Source of the DNA: Anadara kagoshimensis
Lineage: Eukaryota > Mollusca > Bivalvia > Arcoida > Arcidae
Length of the DNA stretch: 64,000 nucleotides
Direction: 5' to 3'
Assembly (NCBI GenBank): GCA_021292105.1
Contig: CM037863.1
Span: 10,802,589-10,866,588, forward strand
The notes below the pieces were generated by a model, which did no database searches, was not told the origin of the DNA, and saw nothing but the letters and a program-made list of their open reading frames with translations. A program made the translations under genes and the position numbers. Shown here one piece after another: positions 53,691 to 64,000 of this stretch (within the stretch, counting starts at the first letter, position 1; every line of letters begins with the position of its first letter).

Positions 53691-55068
53691 CATCATTACA
53701 TTAGTACTCGTTATTATTTTATTATTCTTCCTCTTCTTCTTCTTCCGGCCATGAACTTGTCCAACCAATTTCTCGAAGACCGTTGGTCCAATCTTAACCA
53801 AACTTCACATGAAGGTTGATCCCCATCTCCTTCCCGAGGCCGAGGTAAAATGCCCATGGGGTCATTAGGGGAGGGGCAGGAGGGCGGGGTCTTAAAAACA
53901 ATAATGCTCAATTTTGCTATTTATACTATATTTTGTACTATAAAACCATATATATTCATGATCAGTGTCTCGAGATGTACAAGTCTGTATCGCAGATTTT
54001 CCCGGGTATCAGGGAGGGTGGGGATGGGCGGGGCAGTGTGCTAACTTTTAAACGGTTAAGATCCCCACCCATAAACTATATATTTTCTGGTTCTACATGA
54101 AAAGTTGAATAGAGTGATACTAAAGAAAGTCCCATGGGGTCATTCTTGATGGAGGGTGGGGATGGGCGGGGCTTGGTACTAACTTTTAAATGGTTGATAT
54201 CCCCATCCTGAAACTATATATTTTCCGGTTCGGCTTTTAAAGTTGAATAGAATGATACTGCAGAAATACAAATGACGTTATTCCAGAGGAGGGTGGGGAC
54301 AGGCGGGGCTGGGTACTAACTTTTGATCAGTTGAGATCCCCACCCTACATATATATTTTCTTATTCTTTATGAAAAGTTGAATAGATTGATACTTAAGTA
54401 AACCCATATGGTCATTCATAGGAGGGTGGGGACAGGTAGGTCTAGGTACTAACTTTGAGATCCCCACCCTCAAACTATAGTTTTCTTCATGGGATGGCTG
54501 CTATCATTTTGTTTAAGAATTAAAACCATAAGCTTGAATTTTCATTGTAAAGGATACTTAAGTAATCACTGATCCATGTCCAAAAGCTCTCAAGCTAAAT
54601 CTTTTTTATAAGCATAATGGTCATTTATCCCTGGGGCATGATTTATTATTCAATTCGATAGAGTAGCTGTATTTAGTTATCAATATGACATTACATTGGT
54701 AAATGCTTGGATTAATTTAAAATCAACACATCATTAGCTCATCAAAACAACAGGTTGTGATATTGGGTATAGGTGATGTCAGTCAACTTTGTCTATTGTT
54801 TGAATTTCAACCAATTGGATTCATGTACTACTTCTACTTTCATTTGACACCAAGACAATAATTTTTTAGAATAAAATTTCAGAGAGAGAGACCATACATA
54901 GACACGCTTGCTCCAAGTATATATTCTAAATGACCAAAAAGGTTACATCTCTTGAATCTTTATTTCATTTAAACCTTGAAGTAAAAAAACCTGTTAATTT
55001 CTAATATGAGTTCTGAATACAGGGTTTGACTTTTATTTGTTTGGGCGCCTTATTTGTAATGATGCATC
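53690..55068. mobile_element. TIR element H, unit 2 (divergent type)
   Basis: It starts at the TTA/CTT run without the left terminus and ends at ttgggcgcctt (55051) plus the shared 'aatgatgcatccatcatta' junction. Its last ~200 bp ('catttgacaccaagacaat' to 'ttgctccaagtatata') differ entirely from units 1 and 3. Confidence 0.8.
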
Positions 55069-56440
55069 CATCATTACATTAATACTCGTTATTATTATTA
55101 TTATTCTTCCTCTTCTTCTTCTTCCGGCCATGAACTTGTCCAACCAATTTCTCGAAGACCGTTGGTCCAATCTTAACCAAACTTCACATGAAGGTTGATC
55201 CCCATCTCCTTCCCCGGGGCCGAGGTAAAATGCCCATGGGGTCATTAGGGGAGGGGCAGGAGGGCGGGGTCTTAAAAACAATAATGATCAATTTTGCCAT
55301 CTATACTTTATTTTGTACTATAAAACCATATATATTCATGATCAGTATCTCAAGATGCACAAGTCTATATCAGTAGATTTTCCCTGCGGTATCAGGAGGG
55401 GTGGGGATGGGCGGGGCAGTGTGCTAACTTTTAAACGGTTGAGATCCCCACCCATAAACTATATATTTTCTGGTTCTACATAAAAAGTTGAATAGAGTGA
55501 TGCTAAAGAAAATCCCATGGGGTCATTCCTGATGGAGGGTGGGGACGGGCGGGGCTTGGTTCTAACTTTTAAATGGTTGATATCCCACCCTGAAACTATA
55601 TATTTTTCGGTTCTGTTTAAAAGTTGAATAGAGTGATACTGAAGAAATGCCCATGGCGTTTTCCAGAGAGGGCAGGGACAGGCGGGGCTGGGTACTAACT
55701 TTTGATCAGTTGAGATCCCCACCCTTAACATATATATTTTCTTATTCTTTATGAAAAGTTGAATAGATTGATACTAAAGTAAACCCATATGGACATTCCA
55801 ATAGGAGGTTGGGGACAGGTAGGTCTAGGTACTAACTTTGAGATCCCCACCCTCAAACTACAGTTTTCTTCATGGGCTGGTTGCTATCATTTTGTTTAAG
55901 AATTAAAACAATAAGCATGAATTTTCATTGTCAAGGATACTTAAGTAATCACTGATCCATGTCTAAAAGCTTTATATAAGCAACATAATGGTCATTTGCC
56001 CTGGGGCATGATTTATTATTCAATTCGATAGAGTAGCTGCATTTAGTTATCAGTATGACATTATATGGGTAAATGCTTGGATTAATTTAAAATCAACACA
56101 TTATTAGCTCATCAAAACAATGGTTTGTGATATTGGGTATAGGTGATGTCAATCAACTTTGCCTATTGTTTGAATTTCAACCAATTGGATTCATGTACTA
56201 CTTCTCTATATAAAATTAAATCTTAAAATGAAAAAATATTACAAGTTTAAAATTTCTCAACAGTTTTTCTATTGTGTGTAGAACTTATTTAAAGGTTTAA
56301 AATTTTCAGCCGTTGCCATGGAAATGGAAAAAAGCAACAAAAGTACAAGTTCTAATATGTGTTTTGAATACAGGGTTTGATTTTTATTTGTTTGGGCGCC
56401 TTATTTGTAATGATGCATCCATCATTACATTAGTACTCGT
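55069..56440. mobile_element. TIR element H, unit 3
   Basis: Very close to unit 1, including its distal part ('cagccgttgccatggaaatg'). It ends with gtttgggcgcctt at 56402 and the junction sequence to 'agtactcg'. The left terminus is missing, as in unit 2. Confidence 0.8.
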
Positions 56441-56474
56441 TTGTATTACTATTACAATATTGTTAGAAATTATA

Positions 56475-56505
56475 GTTAAGGAATGATTGTGAAACCGGAG
56501 CCTGG
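56475..56505. repeat. Solo terminus of MITE family J
   Basis: 'ttaaggaatgattgtgaaac' matches the right end of the element at 62692-62866. Only this end is present here. Confidence 0.5.
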
Positions 56506-56511
56506 TAATAA

Positions 56512-56718
56512 TACAGACCTGTTGAAAGTTTAATACAAAGCTGACGCATTGGTGCCGAGTCTGAAGCTCATCTCGTTCCCTCCTCTTAAACTATATATAT
56601 TTTTGGCAGCTGATAGTTATCTTCCGACAGTTTTTCGGCTACAATGGCTACTTATAGCAGTCGAATTCCGGTTCAATTTCGTTAGCGCAGTGTTAAACTT
56701 TCGACAGGTCTGTACTGT
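56512..56718. mobile_element. MITE, family D
   Basis: The inverted ends 'acagacctgttgaaagttta' and 'aaactttcgacaggtctgt' form a nearly perfect ~28-bp pair. It has no ORF. Confidence 0.8.
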
Positions 56719-56828
56719 AGATCTGTCGCCAGTATCACAGTTATACACTCCTTCCAATCATTGGAAAAAAAGGTTTACCCCAGCTAGATTGAGAAGAATT
56801 CTATATAATAAAGTCCTACTTAGGACTT

Positions 56829-57034
56829 ACAGTACATGCCTGTCGAAAGTTTAACAATGAGGTAACGGATTAGTGCCATACCAGCAGCTCAGATTGGTTC
56901 CTGGTTCCCAACATCTCGGCAGCTGTTATCTATCTCTTTCAGTCAAAATCTATCCACAGCTCGGCCACTAGGCTGTCTAGTTTCAACTTCTTATTGTTAA
57001 CTCAGTGTTAAACTTTTGACTGGTCTGTTCTGTA
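56829..57034. mobile_element. MITE, family D
   Basis: The ends 'acagtacatgcctgtcgaaag' (shortened) and 'aaacttttgactggtctgt' are inverted. It lies in the same orientation about 110 bp from the previous copy. Confidence 0.78.
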
Positions 57035-57095
57035 CAATTATCCTTTTGTTTTAAAGGCACATATATTGCTTAATTTACGATTATGCAATTATGAA

Positions 57096-57361
57096 TACTG
57101 TAAATCACCTTTTTTCGCGAGCACTTTATTTTCGCGATCTGTTCAAGAAAAATAAAGTGCGCGAAAATAAAAATCTATGAATTGGGTAAAGGCCAAGTAA
57201 CTAGATGAACATCATATTAACATTTAAATCAGTTGTTTTAAGAAAAATTTTCTTTTATTTTGGAGTTTCACATGGGATATCGCGAAAATTTCATGTCGCG
57301 AAATTGTTTTCATTACGGGATTGCGAAAAAAGGTGCCGCGAAAATAAAGTGATTCACAGTA
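57096..57361. mobile_element. MITE, family E
   Basis: The ends tactgtaaatcac and gtgattcacagta are inverted, followed by repeated 'ttttcgcga' / 'gcgaaaataaagtg' blocks inside. About 265 bp with no ORF. Confidence 0.8.
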
Positions 57362-57364
57362 ACT

Positions 57365-58050
57365 TTTCAAAATTTACACTAATGTAACCGGGTGTTAAAA
57401 TTTCGAAATGCGCTATCCGTATTTTGGTATGCGAATCACAATGATGGGAAATACTAGTATTCCATATATGGCGTGATACAAGTTTATAAAGCATGTTTTG
57501 CTTGCCACGTTGTAAAATGTTGAAAATTAGGACGTTACTTCCTGCATAGACATACATGTTGCAATCTCCGACGAGTATGACGTGACGTTTTAAAATAAAT
57601 TTCGAGCATTGAGAAATAGATTTCTACATTTATAAAAATAGATATTTCTCTTTCTTTCTCAGAAATGGGGTTTAAAAATACTGATAACTCTCCCAACACC
57701 ATATGGTTTTCCCCCAAGAAAATTTTACGGCTTGTTAATTTACTATATGGTGCAATATGCCGAATTTTGAGTATCTGCTAACCAAAAATATTTCTGTCAA
57801 TAAAATTTCAAATTCTGCACATACAATACAATGTTCAGAATTGCTTTTCAAAACATTAACAAGGGTATGATACAGGATTGCTAGGGAACATTAGGTAATT
57901 CGTAATAATAATAAAAAATGTGCCCTACTGGTAATGTTTGATACTGCATCAGAAGTATTTCAGCTATTAATTGCGAGACCATTAAGATGAATTACAGACC
58001 TTACGAAAGTTTATCATAAATCTAACGTTCTCATTGTCTATTTGACAAAA
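57365..58050. other. Intergenic, nothing recognised
   Basis: Short frames at 57354-57717 have no domain or splice context. Confidence 0.35.
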
Positions 58051-58056
58051 TAAGAT

Positions 58057-58246
58057 ATAAAAAGTACTAAAAATACTGTAAAATTCCCGACGTTTCGGTG
58101 ACACAGCCACCATTTTCAAGGATTTGGTTACTTGTATCGTGATACTCATTACCTGACTACAGGATACAAGTAAACAAACCCTTGAAAATGGTGGCTGTGT
58201 CACCGAAACTTCGGGGATTTAACAGTATTTTTTTAGTACTTTTTAT
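58057..58246. mobile_element. Large hairpin element with ~80-bp arms
   Basis: The left arm (58057-58122, with 'cgtttcggtgacacagccac') is complementary to the right arm (58178-58246, with 'gtggctgtgtcaccgaaac') with few mismatches. Pairing continues inward through ttacttgtatc/ggatacaagtaa, leaving a loop near 25 nt. A foldback MITE is likely. Confidence 0.8.
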
Positions 58247-58249
58247 AAA

Positions 58250-59280
58250 TCAAACGAATAAAGTGGCGAATCGACAGCGCATCTCCAGCCCTCGTACTTC
58301 CACTTGCTTTACGCGTATGCGTCACACACGCCAGTGTGTCCAGTTTCATGTCCTTGTACTAGCGCGTATTCAGGAGGACTTTAAATTGCTAGGTCACAGA
58401 TTATGCATACCCTCCCCAGTCACATTATATTGGCCCAGGGTAAAACTGTTTACATACTGTCCTCTCTATACCGAAAGACAGACGAGAAAGCAGTAAAACC
58501 TCTCCGGGGTTCGAGCTCATGACCTCCCCGTCTTGCGATTATTCTGATATTATCTCGAAATTAGCACATTACAGTTAAATAATTACAGTGGTTGCGGAAA
58601 AGTGAGTTGCATCGTAATTTGTCCAGTGGTATATTGCACTGGATAACAGATCACGGCGCCACTACACGACTGCCTAAATTAAAATCTAACTCTGGACAAA
58701 GATTTTTAGATTGTCCATCAAAGTATGATGGGTTTCTCTGGTTTTCCCACCGCCCTAGAGCAGACCCATCACTCCATAGTTTCTTTTCTCATGCGCTCTT
58801 CTAATTGAAATTTCCCGCCATCTTAGGAAATTCGTCATTACCGATCATTAAAATTCAAATTCGTCACGACATTGGAAATTGGGTCTTCCGACTTTGTTCT
58901 ATAACTTCAACTTTGGGATTGAAATGTATTGCGAAACCGACATCGAGTACTATTAAAATTCCCGCAATCTTGATCAAATTCGTCACAAAGTTTTAATCTT
59001 GTAAACTAAACCGTCATCGAGTTATTTCCGCAATCTCGGCGATTCGTCATGATCAAATATCTTCTGTAATATCCAGTTTGGAACACAGGGACCAGTTTCA
59101 TAATAAAATTTTAAAAAATATCCATAAGTACATGTATATAAAAAAGAGTATACATATGGGTATTTTTTAAATTTTATTATGCTTTGGAATTGAAATGTAT
59201 TTCGAAATCATACTTGAAATTCCGGCGGAATCTTGACAGTTCGTCATGTCTGATAATGGGTGATAATAGCACAATGTACT
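58250..59280. other. Intergenic with a tRNA-like remnant
   Basis: A reversed box-B-like word 'ggggttcgagctcatgacc' lies at 58506. Recurrent 'aaattcgtcatgacnnat'-type phrases occur at about 58800-59260, suggesting an old degenerate tandem repeat. No gene was seen. Confidence 0.35.
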
Positions 59281-59282
59281 AT

Positions 59283-59498
59283 ACAGTACAGGGCTGTCGA
59301 AAGTTTAACATTAATCTAACGAATTAGTGTTGAACCGACAGCTTATATCGGCCAATTGTTAGCTGCACCTTGGCAGCTTTTCGATAGTTGCATGCTATCT
59401 CTCGGTAGCTGTTCGGTTTCTAGCTGTCCATACGTTGGCCACTCATCAGTCTTATCGTTAACCCAATCAAGTTAAACTTTGGACACGCCTGTACTGTA
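59283..59498. mobile_element. MITE, family D
   Basis: The ends 'acagtacagggctgtcgaaa' and 'tttggacacgcctgtactgt' are inverted. It is the most diverged of the four copies. Confidence 0.72.
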
Positions 59499-59644
59499 TA
59501 TATTGAGTGTTGCATAAAGTATCAATTTAAGTGTTGTAATCTTCAATATGGCGTGATTTTTCTTATTAATCAAAGGTCATTTATAAGAACGTAAATGTCA
59601 AGTTGTAATACCGGAATTTGTCGATATTTTTCGTATACATGTAC

Positions 59645-59985
59645 TGATTAAAAGAGTGAAGTAACGTGGTTTTACACCCCAGTCAAGATTCTTTCACTTA
59701 TATCGATTATCGAGGGGCCGGTCAGGGATGGCAGAAGAAAACCAAAGTGTCCAGATTAAACCACCGACCGTTGAACCCATGACCTTCACTGACTATATAT
59801 TAATGGTCAGTACTGGGATGTTGAAGAAAACTGGAATACCAGGAGAAAATCTTCGACCTTTGGCAAGCGAACAGACAAACTTCCTTACATTAGGATCTGC
59901 CCCGAGTGGGATTCGAACCGAGGCGGTGAGAGGTACTGTGATGTTAAAGCACGTTAAACCACTTGGCCACCCCGGGCCACATAGG
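59645..59985 (-). repeat. SINE family B, reverse orientation (duplicated segment, copy 1)
   Basis: Reverse family-B copy: 'caagattctttcacttatat' at its 3' end, 'gtgggattcgaaccgagg' as reversed box B, and the head 'aaaccacttggccaccccg'. A ~75-bp insertion around 59775-59830 separates body parts relative to copy 2. Confidence 0.78.
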
Positions 59986-59989
59986 CCCC

Positions 59990-60345
59990 GATGATGAAAA
60001 GAATGATTGTAACTGTGAAAATTCTGCATTTCATTTATAGCTTTAATCATGAAATTCCTGAAATTCAATCAATTGTGAAAATATTGAAATTTAATTTTTT
60101 AAAAATCTAAATAGGTGAGTATATAATGAAGAAATGAGGTTGTTTGACCTTTCTGGAAGTAATGGTTGACACTTACCTTATGTTTGACGGCAAAATAGAA
60201 CTACTTCCGTCACACTTGATCCAAGTCAGGAAACTTGCACTAATTACGCATTTCGTTTTTTTATAAGTGCGCAGTTATTTCAAAATGCGCCATGACAGTG
60301 TATCTATAAGTAGAGTTGAACCATTGACTGTGATCGACTGGGATA
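59990..60345. repeat. Duplicated segment K, copy 1
   Basis: From 'aactgtgaaaattctgcatt' to 'tgatcgactgggatag' it matches 60586-60970, including 'cttaccttatgtttg', 'ctacttccg' and 'gtgcgcagttatttcaaaat'. Confidence 0.8.
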
Positions 60346-60585
60346 GACGGACATCACCTCAGTTTTACTTACGCCCCAGTAAAGATTCTTTCATCTATAT
60401 CGATTATCGAGACGGTCAGTTAAGGGATGGCAGGAAACCAGTGTCCGGAGAAAACCACCGGCCTCTGGCAAGCGAACAGACACACTTTCTCACACTAAGA
60501 TCTATCCAGAGTGGGATTTGAACCGAGGCGGTGAGAGGCACTGTGAAGTTAGTGTGCGCTTTAAACCACTCGGCAACAGAGGCAA
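60345..60585 (-). repeat. SINE family B, reverse orientation (duplicated segment, copy 2)
   Basis: Reverse copy with 'ccagtaaagattctttcatc', the reversed box B 'gggatttgaaccgaggc' and the head 'aaaccactcggcaacagag'. Together with 59645 it brackets the duplicated flank. Confidence 0.78.
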
Positions 60586-60985
60586 ACTGTGAAAATCTGC
60601 ATTTTATATAATTTAATTATGAAAATTGAAATTAAATTTTAAACAAATTAAATGTGTGATTACATTAAAAAATGAGGTTGATTGATCGTCAGTTGGAAGT
60701 GAATGCTTGACGCTTACCTTATGTTTGGTGGCGAAATAGTTCTACTTCCGCCTTACTTTGTTCCAAGTCAGGAAATGGAATTACGCATTTCGATTTTTGT
60801 ATAAGTGCGCAGTTATTTCAAAATGCGCCGTAACAATGTATACGTATCTATAACATGTATAAGTACTGAAAATGCGCCGTGACAACATAATTATATACAT
60901 ATACATTATATACATATCTATAACATGTATAAGTAAGGTTGCGCCATTGACTGTAATCGACTGGGATAGGCAGGATATCGCTTCG
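60586..60985. repeat. Duplicated segment K, copy 2
   Basis: It matches 59990-60345 with an extra TATA-rich expansion around 60840-60935, where 'aatgcgccgtgacaac' is itself repeated. Confidence 0.8.
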
Positions 60986-62545
60986 TTTTGTGTGTGTGCG
61001 CAAATATTATTTGATTCGGATCAGACAGGGAGAGAGAGAGAGATGCACCAGATCGAAGCATCGCCATAAAGGCGTACATACTTATTTGTTTTTAAGTTTG
61101 TTTTACCCATGCATCGCACTGCAAATATATACGATATCTGCTTGCGGATATTGTTATCAACTAAGTGGAAGATTTAAAGGCTTAATTTTTCGGTTTAAAA
61201 AGTTGAATAACCTTACCATTTCCTTATTCAAGTTATTTATATATCTCTGTTTATTTAAAGTTTTTTTTAGTTTTTGATAGCTTGAATTTCCGATTATCAA
61301 ATTGAGAGAAAGAGAAACGGTTTAATAGTTTAACGGCCTAACCAATTTCTTATTTCTGTTTACTTCGCGGAAATATTTAAATTACTAGTACCCTTTTTTG
61401 TTAAATTTCATCATCATATTTAAATTCTTTGTCCTATATATTTACTTGTTATTCATAATGTTGCAGGTTAGATTTCATCATCATGTTTATATACAAAAAT
61501 GTTCAAAATCAATCAGGTACATATTTCCATAGATGACGAAACATCGGGATCGAACGATCTATTGATTTATTGTGTATTAAAATCGAGCATGCGCAGTGAA
61601 ATGTAAACAACAGGGTGACGAAACCAATCTTTTAAAAATTGCCTAGAATGTAAGACCGGTACTTTTCATTTTTCATTCAGTACACCTGTTATTTGATTTA
61701 ATGTTAATAAACTGGTTTAACTCTTGACCTTAACTTTGAATTTTCTAGTCAATTTCAAATCTTATATAACAAAATATGTTGTCATTCGGAGGAAAAAATC
61801 AACTATTTGCCGCGAGATGCAAATTTTCAATATTTTAAGTGCGGTGTTGATTTTGCATGTCCTGTAGGCAACTTTCTGTGGATAATTTTTTTTAATTAAG
61901 AAAAAAATATATATTGTCAAATCATCAGTTTTTATGAGTTGTATCAATGACACACCCTTTGATTTTCTGCAAAAATTTTGGATTTTTTTTCACAGTAATT
62001 TTTAGCCTCTTTCAGTAGTCAAAATCATAGTGAAATGAACAAATTAGGGCCCGGCAGCCATTTAAAAAAAATTACTTTCTAAACAATCGGCTCGGCATAT
62101 ACTTTTTTTTACTCAGCACTCGCAGGAATTATGATAAAATATATAATGCACCACATGTGGCGGTCGTCAAAACGCTCCGAGTTCGATCCCTGTCGACCGC
62201 AAGTGAGAAAGTGGGTCAGTTTCCTTGTCGTAGGTATAGCTGGTTGGCTCGGTACAAGTGACATTGCAGTCTAGTGCAGTCGCACTTTAAAGGTCGTCCA
62301 GATCATAAAGACTAACACAAATCTTACGAATCACGCGAACTTATAGATAATCTGCTTAAAAGTAAAGACAAAATAGCCGATAGAAAGCTACTGCAACGTA
62401 AATCAAACAGCCAACCCACCAACTTAATACACCAAAAGCATCATCTTCATCTAAATCATACCATCATATGTTGATAACTGCTGTGACACCAATTGTATAA
62501 TTGGTGCTTCATATATTGCCGTAACAAAAACATGAAAAAGAGACA
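60986..62545. other. Intergenic, nothing recognised
   Basis: A short (GA)n run at 61031, and a tRNA-like reversed or forward word 'gagttcgatccctg' at 62177. No gene is supported. Confidence 0.35.
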
Positions 62546-62550
62546 TTTAC

Positions 62551-62552
62551 AT

Positions 62553-62611
<59 letters not shown>
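62551..62611. repeat. (ATTT)n microsatellite
   Basis: About 15 uninterrupted ATTT units. Confidence 0.97.
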
Positions 62612-62691
62612 TACCTAAGGGTCCCTTTGCATGTGGGATGTTATGTATAAAGAGAATCTACTGCGGTGTAAAATTCGACTTGCTCCACCCA

Positions 62692-62866
62692 GACTCCAGT
62701 TTCACGATCATTCTTTTAATAAAATCTTAAGTATTCCGTTAATTTCAGTCAAGAATAAACAAAGTTAAGGTGTCATTAAAAAATGTTTATTTGTAGGGCC
62801 AGAAAAGATTGCCAAAATTTACAAAATTTGAGGAAAATCTTAGTTAAGAAATGATTGTGAAACTCT
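62692..62866. mobile_element. MITE, family J
   Basis: The ends 'ccagtttcacgatcattctt' and 'aagaaatgattgtgaaactc' are inverted repeats of about 24 bp. The interior is about 125 bp without an ORF. Confidence 0.7.
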
Positions 62867-62869
62867 GGC

Positions 62870-63600
62870 CAGGCCACCATAAATATTTATTCTTAGAAAA
62901 CAACAGTTGACAGTATATACAAGAAATCATGCTTACTCAGCATGTATGACCTAATTCTAAGGTAAAGTGGAAGTAGGTTATTTCATCATCATACGGTTAC
63001 ACACGTGCATGCATGATGCAACACGTGTTTACATGTTATTTAAAACTTATCCATCTGTCTAATAAACTCAAATCATACAAAAAAGCATTAATAATGACAT
63101 TAGTTCAGAATCAAGAAAGAAAAAAGAAAAATATTATTTAAGGGATTATTCAACACGGATTTGGGTCAATCCAGGAAACGTGTCATGTGTGCAGCACGAA
63201 CATATTTGTTTTGTTTGTTTTTTTTTCTGGTTTTTTTTTTTTGCTTGAATTTCTTAATATTTATTTTGCAATATTTATATGGCCAACTTTTCTCTGAAAA
63301 AGTATATTCTCAAGAAATAAGGGCGTACTAGAGTAGAGAGGATATGACCTAGTTATAAAGTGAAAGTAGAGGTAAACAGATGACGCAACCAGGTCCTGTT
63401 GGTGTGGGACACCGTAAATGTTTACTAAACTTTTGAAAAAAGGGCTTTTTATTTTTTCATATTGTAATAACAACACATAAAACTTCATTTAATTCGACGC
63501 ATATTAGATACTACATGTAGTATATATTTTTAAACAATAGATATAGATTTAGACAGTGTCTCGTATGCCTTTGTTATGTGCCACTTTTTGAACATCCTAA
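62870..63600. other. Intergenic, nothing recognised
   Basis: T runs at 63217-63242. No gene or element is supported. Confidence 0.35.
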
Positions 63601-63604
63601 TCCA

Positions 63605-63805
63605 TGTCCGAATCACAATCCAGAAGCAAAGTAAAAACTTTGGAACAAGTTAGGTTAGACACTTGAACTTCCACCAGGGAAGTAAGGCCGGGTGCTCCTG
63701 AAGGGTAAGCACCTCCTGTTTAGCTAGCTATACCCGCCACGTGTGTAATCAAAATTATGCGAAAGGAACATGGAACTGTAGGACGTCAAATATACCCAGG
63801 GCAAA
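63605..63805. repeat. Dispersed repeat G, copy 3
   Basis: It begins 'tccgaatcacaatccagaag' like copy 2 and runs through 'agctagctatacccgccacg' to 'ggacgtcaaatatacccagg', then diverges. Confidence 0.75.
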
Positions 63806-64000
63806 AGGAAAGTTGGCAATAGAAAAATTATAGTCATCACCTTTACACACCGCTTAGACACGGTGCCATGTATGTTTTATATAATGCGCATGTGTATTCT
63901 AATGGCACATGTGTATGTTGGTATGTGACAGTTTAATGATTTATTTTTATACTACTTCATTTACTTTTCTATTCCTCTACGGTTACATATCGGGTTGTTT
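63806..64000. other. Window end, nothing recognised
   Basis: Unassigned AT-rich sequence. Confidence 0.4.

Noticed and set aside
52221-55281. Recurrent minus-strand frame in the three 1.36-kb units (EVWLRLDQRSSRNWLDKF-type)
   Set aside because: The similarity between units is DNA-level repeat identity, the frames are short and differ at their ends, and no transposase motif is present.
56549-56854. 101-codon plus-strand frame near 56.5-56.9 kb
   Set aside because: It lies across two family-D MITEs and the DNA between them, with no protein similarity recognised.

Overview
This is a window of an AT-rich animal genome with exon-intron genes, dense short repeats and no bacterial-type coding. The proteins and repeat content point to a lophotrochozoan, most likely a bivalve mollusc. 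That assignment rests on tRNA-derived SINEs, many small terminal-inverted-repeat elements, and an element with a 145-bp tandem core like those known from bivalves. It is an inference, because no species marker was found.

Three protein genes are supported, all on the minus strand. (1) At the left edge lies the first coding exon of a BAG3-like co-chaperone (1648-1803). It encodes a WW domain, sits behind two heat-shock-element cores, and the rest of the gene is outside the window. (2) A complete mitochondrial succinate dehydrogenase flavoprotein gene (SDHA) spans 7968-26398. Fifteen coding exons with consensus splice sites join to a 667-residue protein with every expected FAD and active-site motif. 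(3) A complete Tribbles pseudokinase gene spans 38632-44429. Three coding exons give 344 residues, including the altered catalytic loop and a C-terminal COP1-type VP motif. The three genes are functionally unrelated (chaperone, TCA cycle/respiratory complex II, kinase-scaffold signalling) and there is no operon logic.

The rest is repeats. SDHA introns hold a 5'-truncated LINE tail, a 1.28-kb hAT-like element, a Helitron-like element with seven 145-bp units, a ~180-bp satellite, a 0.9-kb ATC-rich tract, and partial tandem copies of the edges of SDHA exons 4, 8 and 14. The 27-36.8 kb interval between SDHA and Tribbles contains SINEs, MITEs and microsatellites. From 45 to 64 kb I found no convincing gene. 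That region has a five-unit SINE array (49.4-51.1 kb), a three-unit array of a ~1.36-kb terminal-inverted-repeat element (52.2-56.4 kb), four copies of one MITE family, a large hairpin and a duplicated SINE-bearing segment.

The observations most worth a second look are the exon-edge duplications in SDHA, the exactly periodic 145-bp array rich in nuclear-receptor-like half-sites, the A-B-A arrangement of the 1.36-kb units, and the palindromic CRE/UPR-like site upstream of Tribbles. No wholly new gene system could be demonstrated from the sequence alone.
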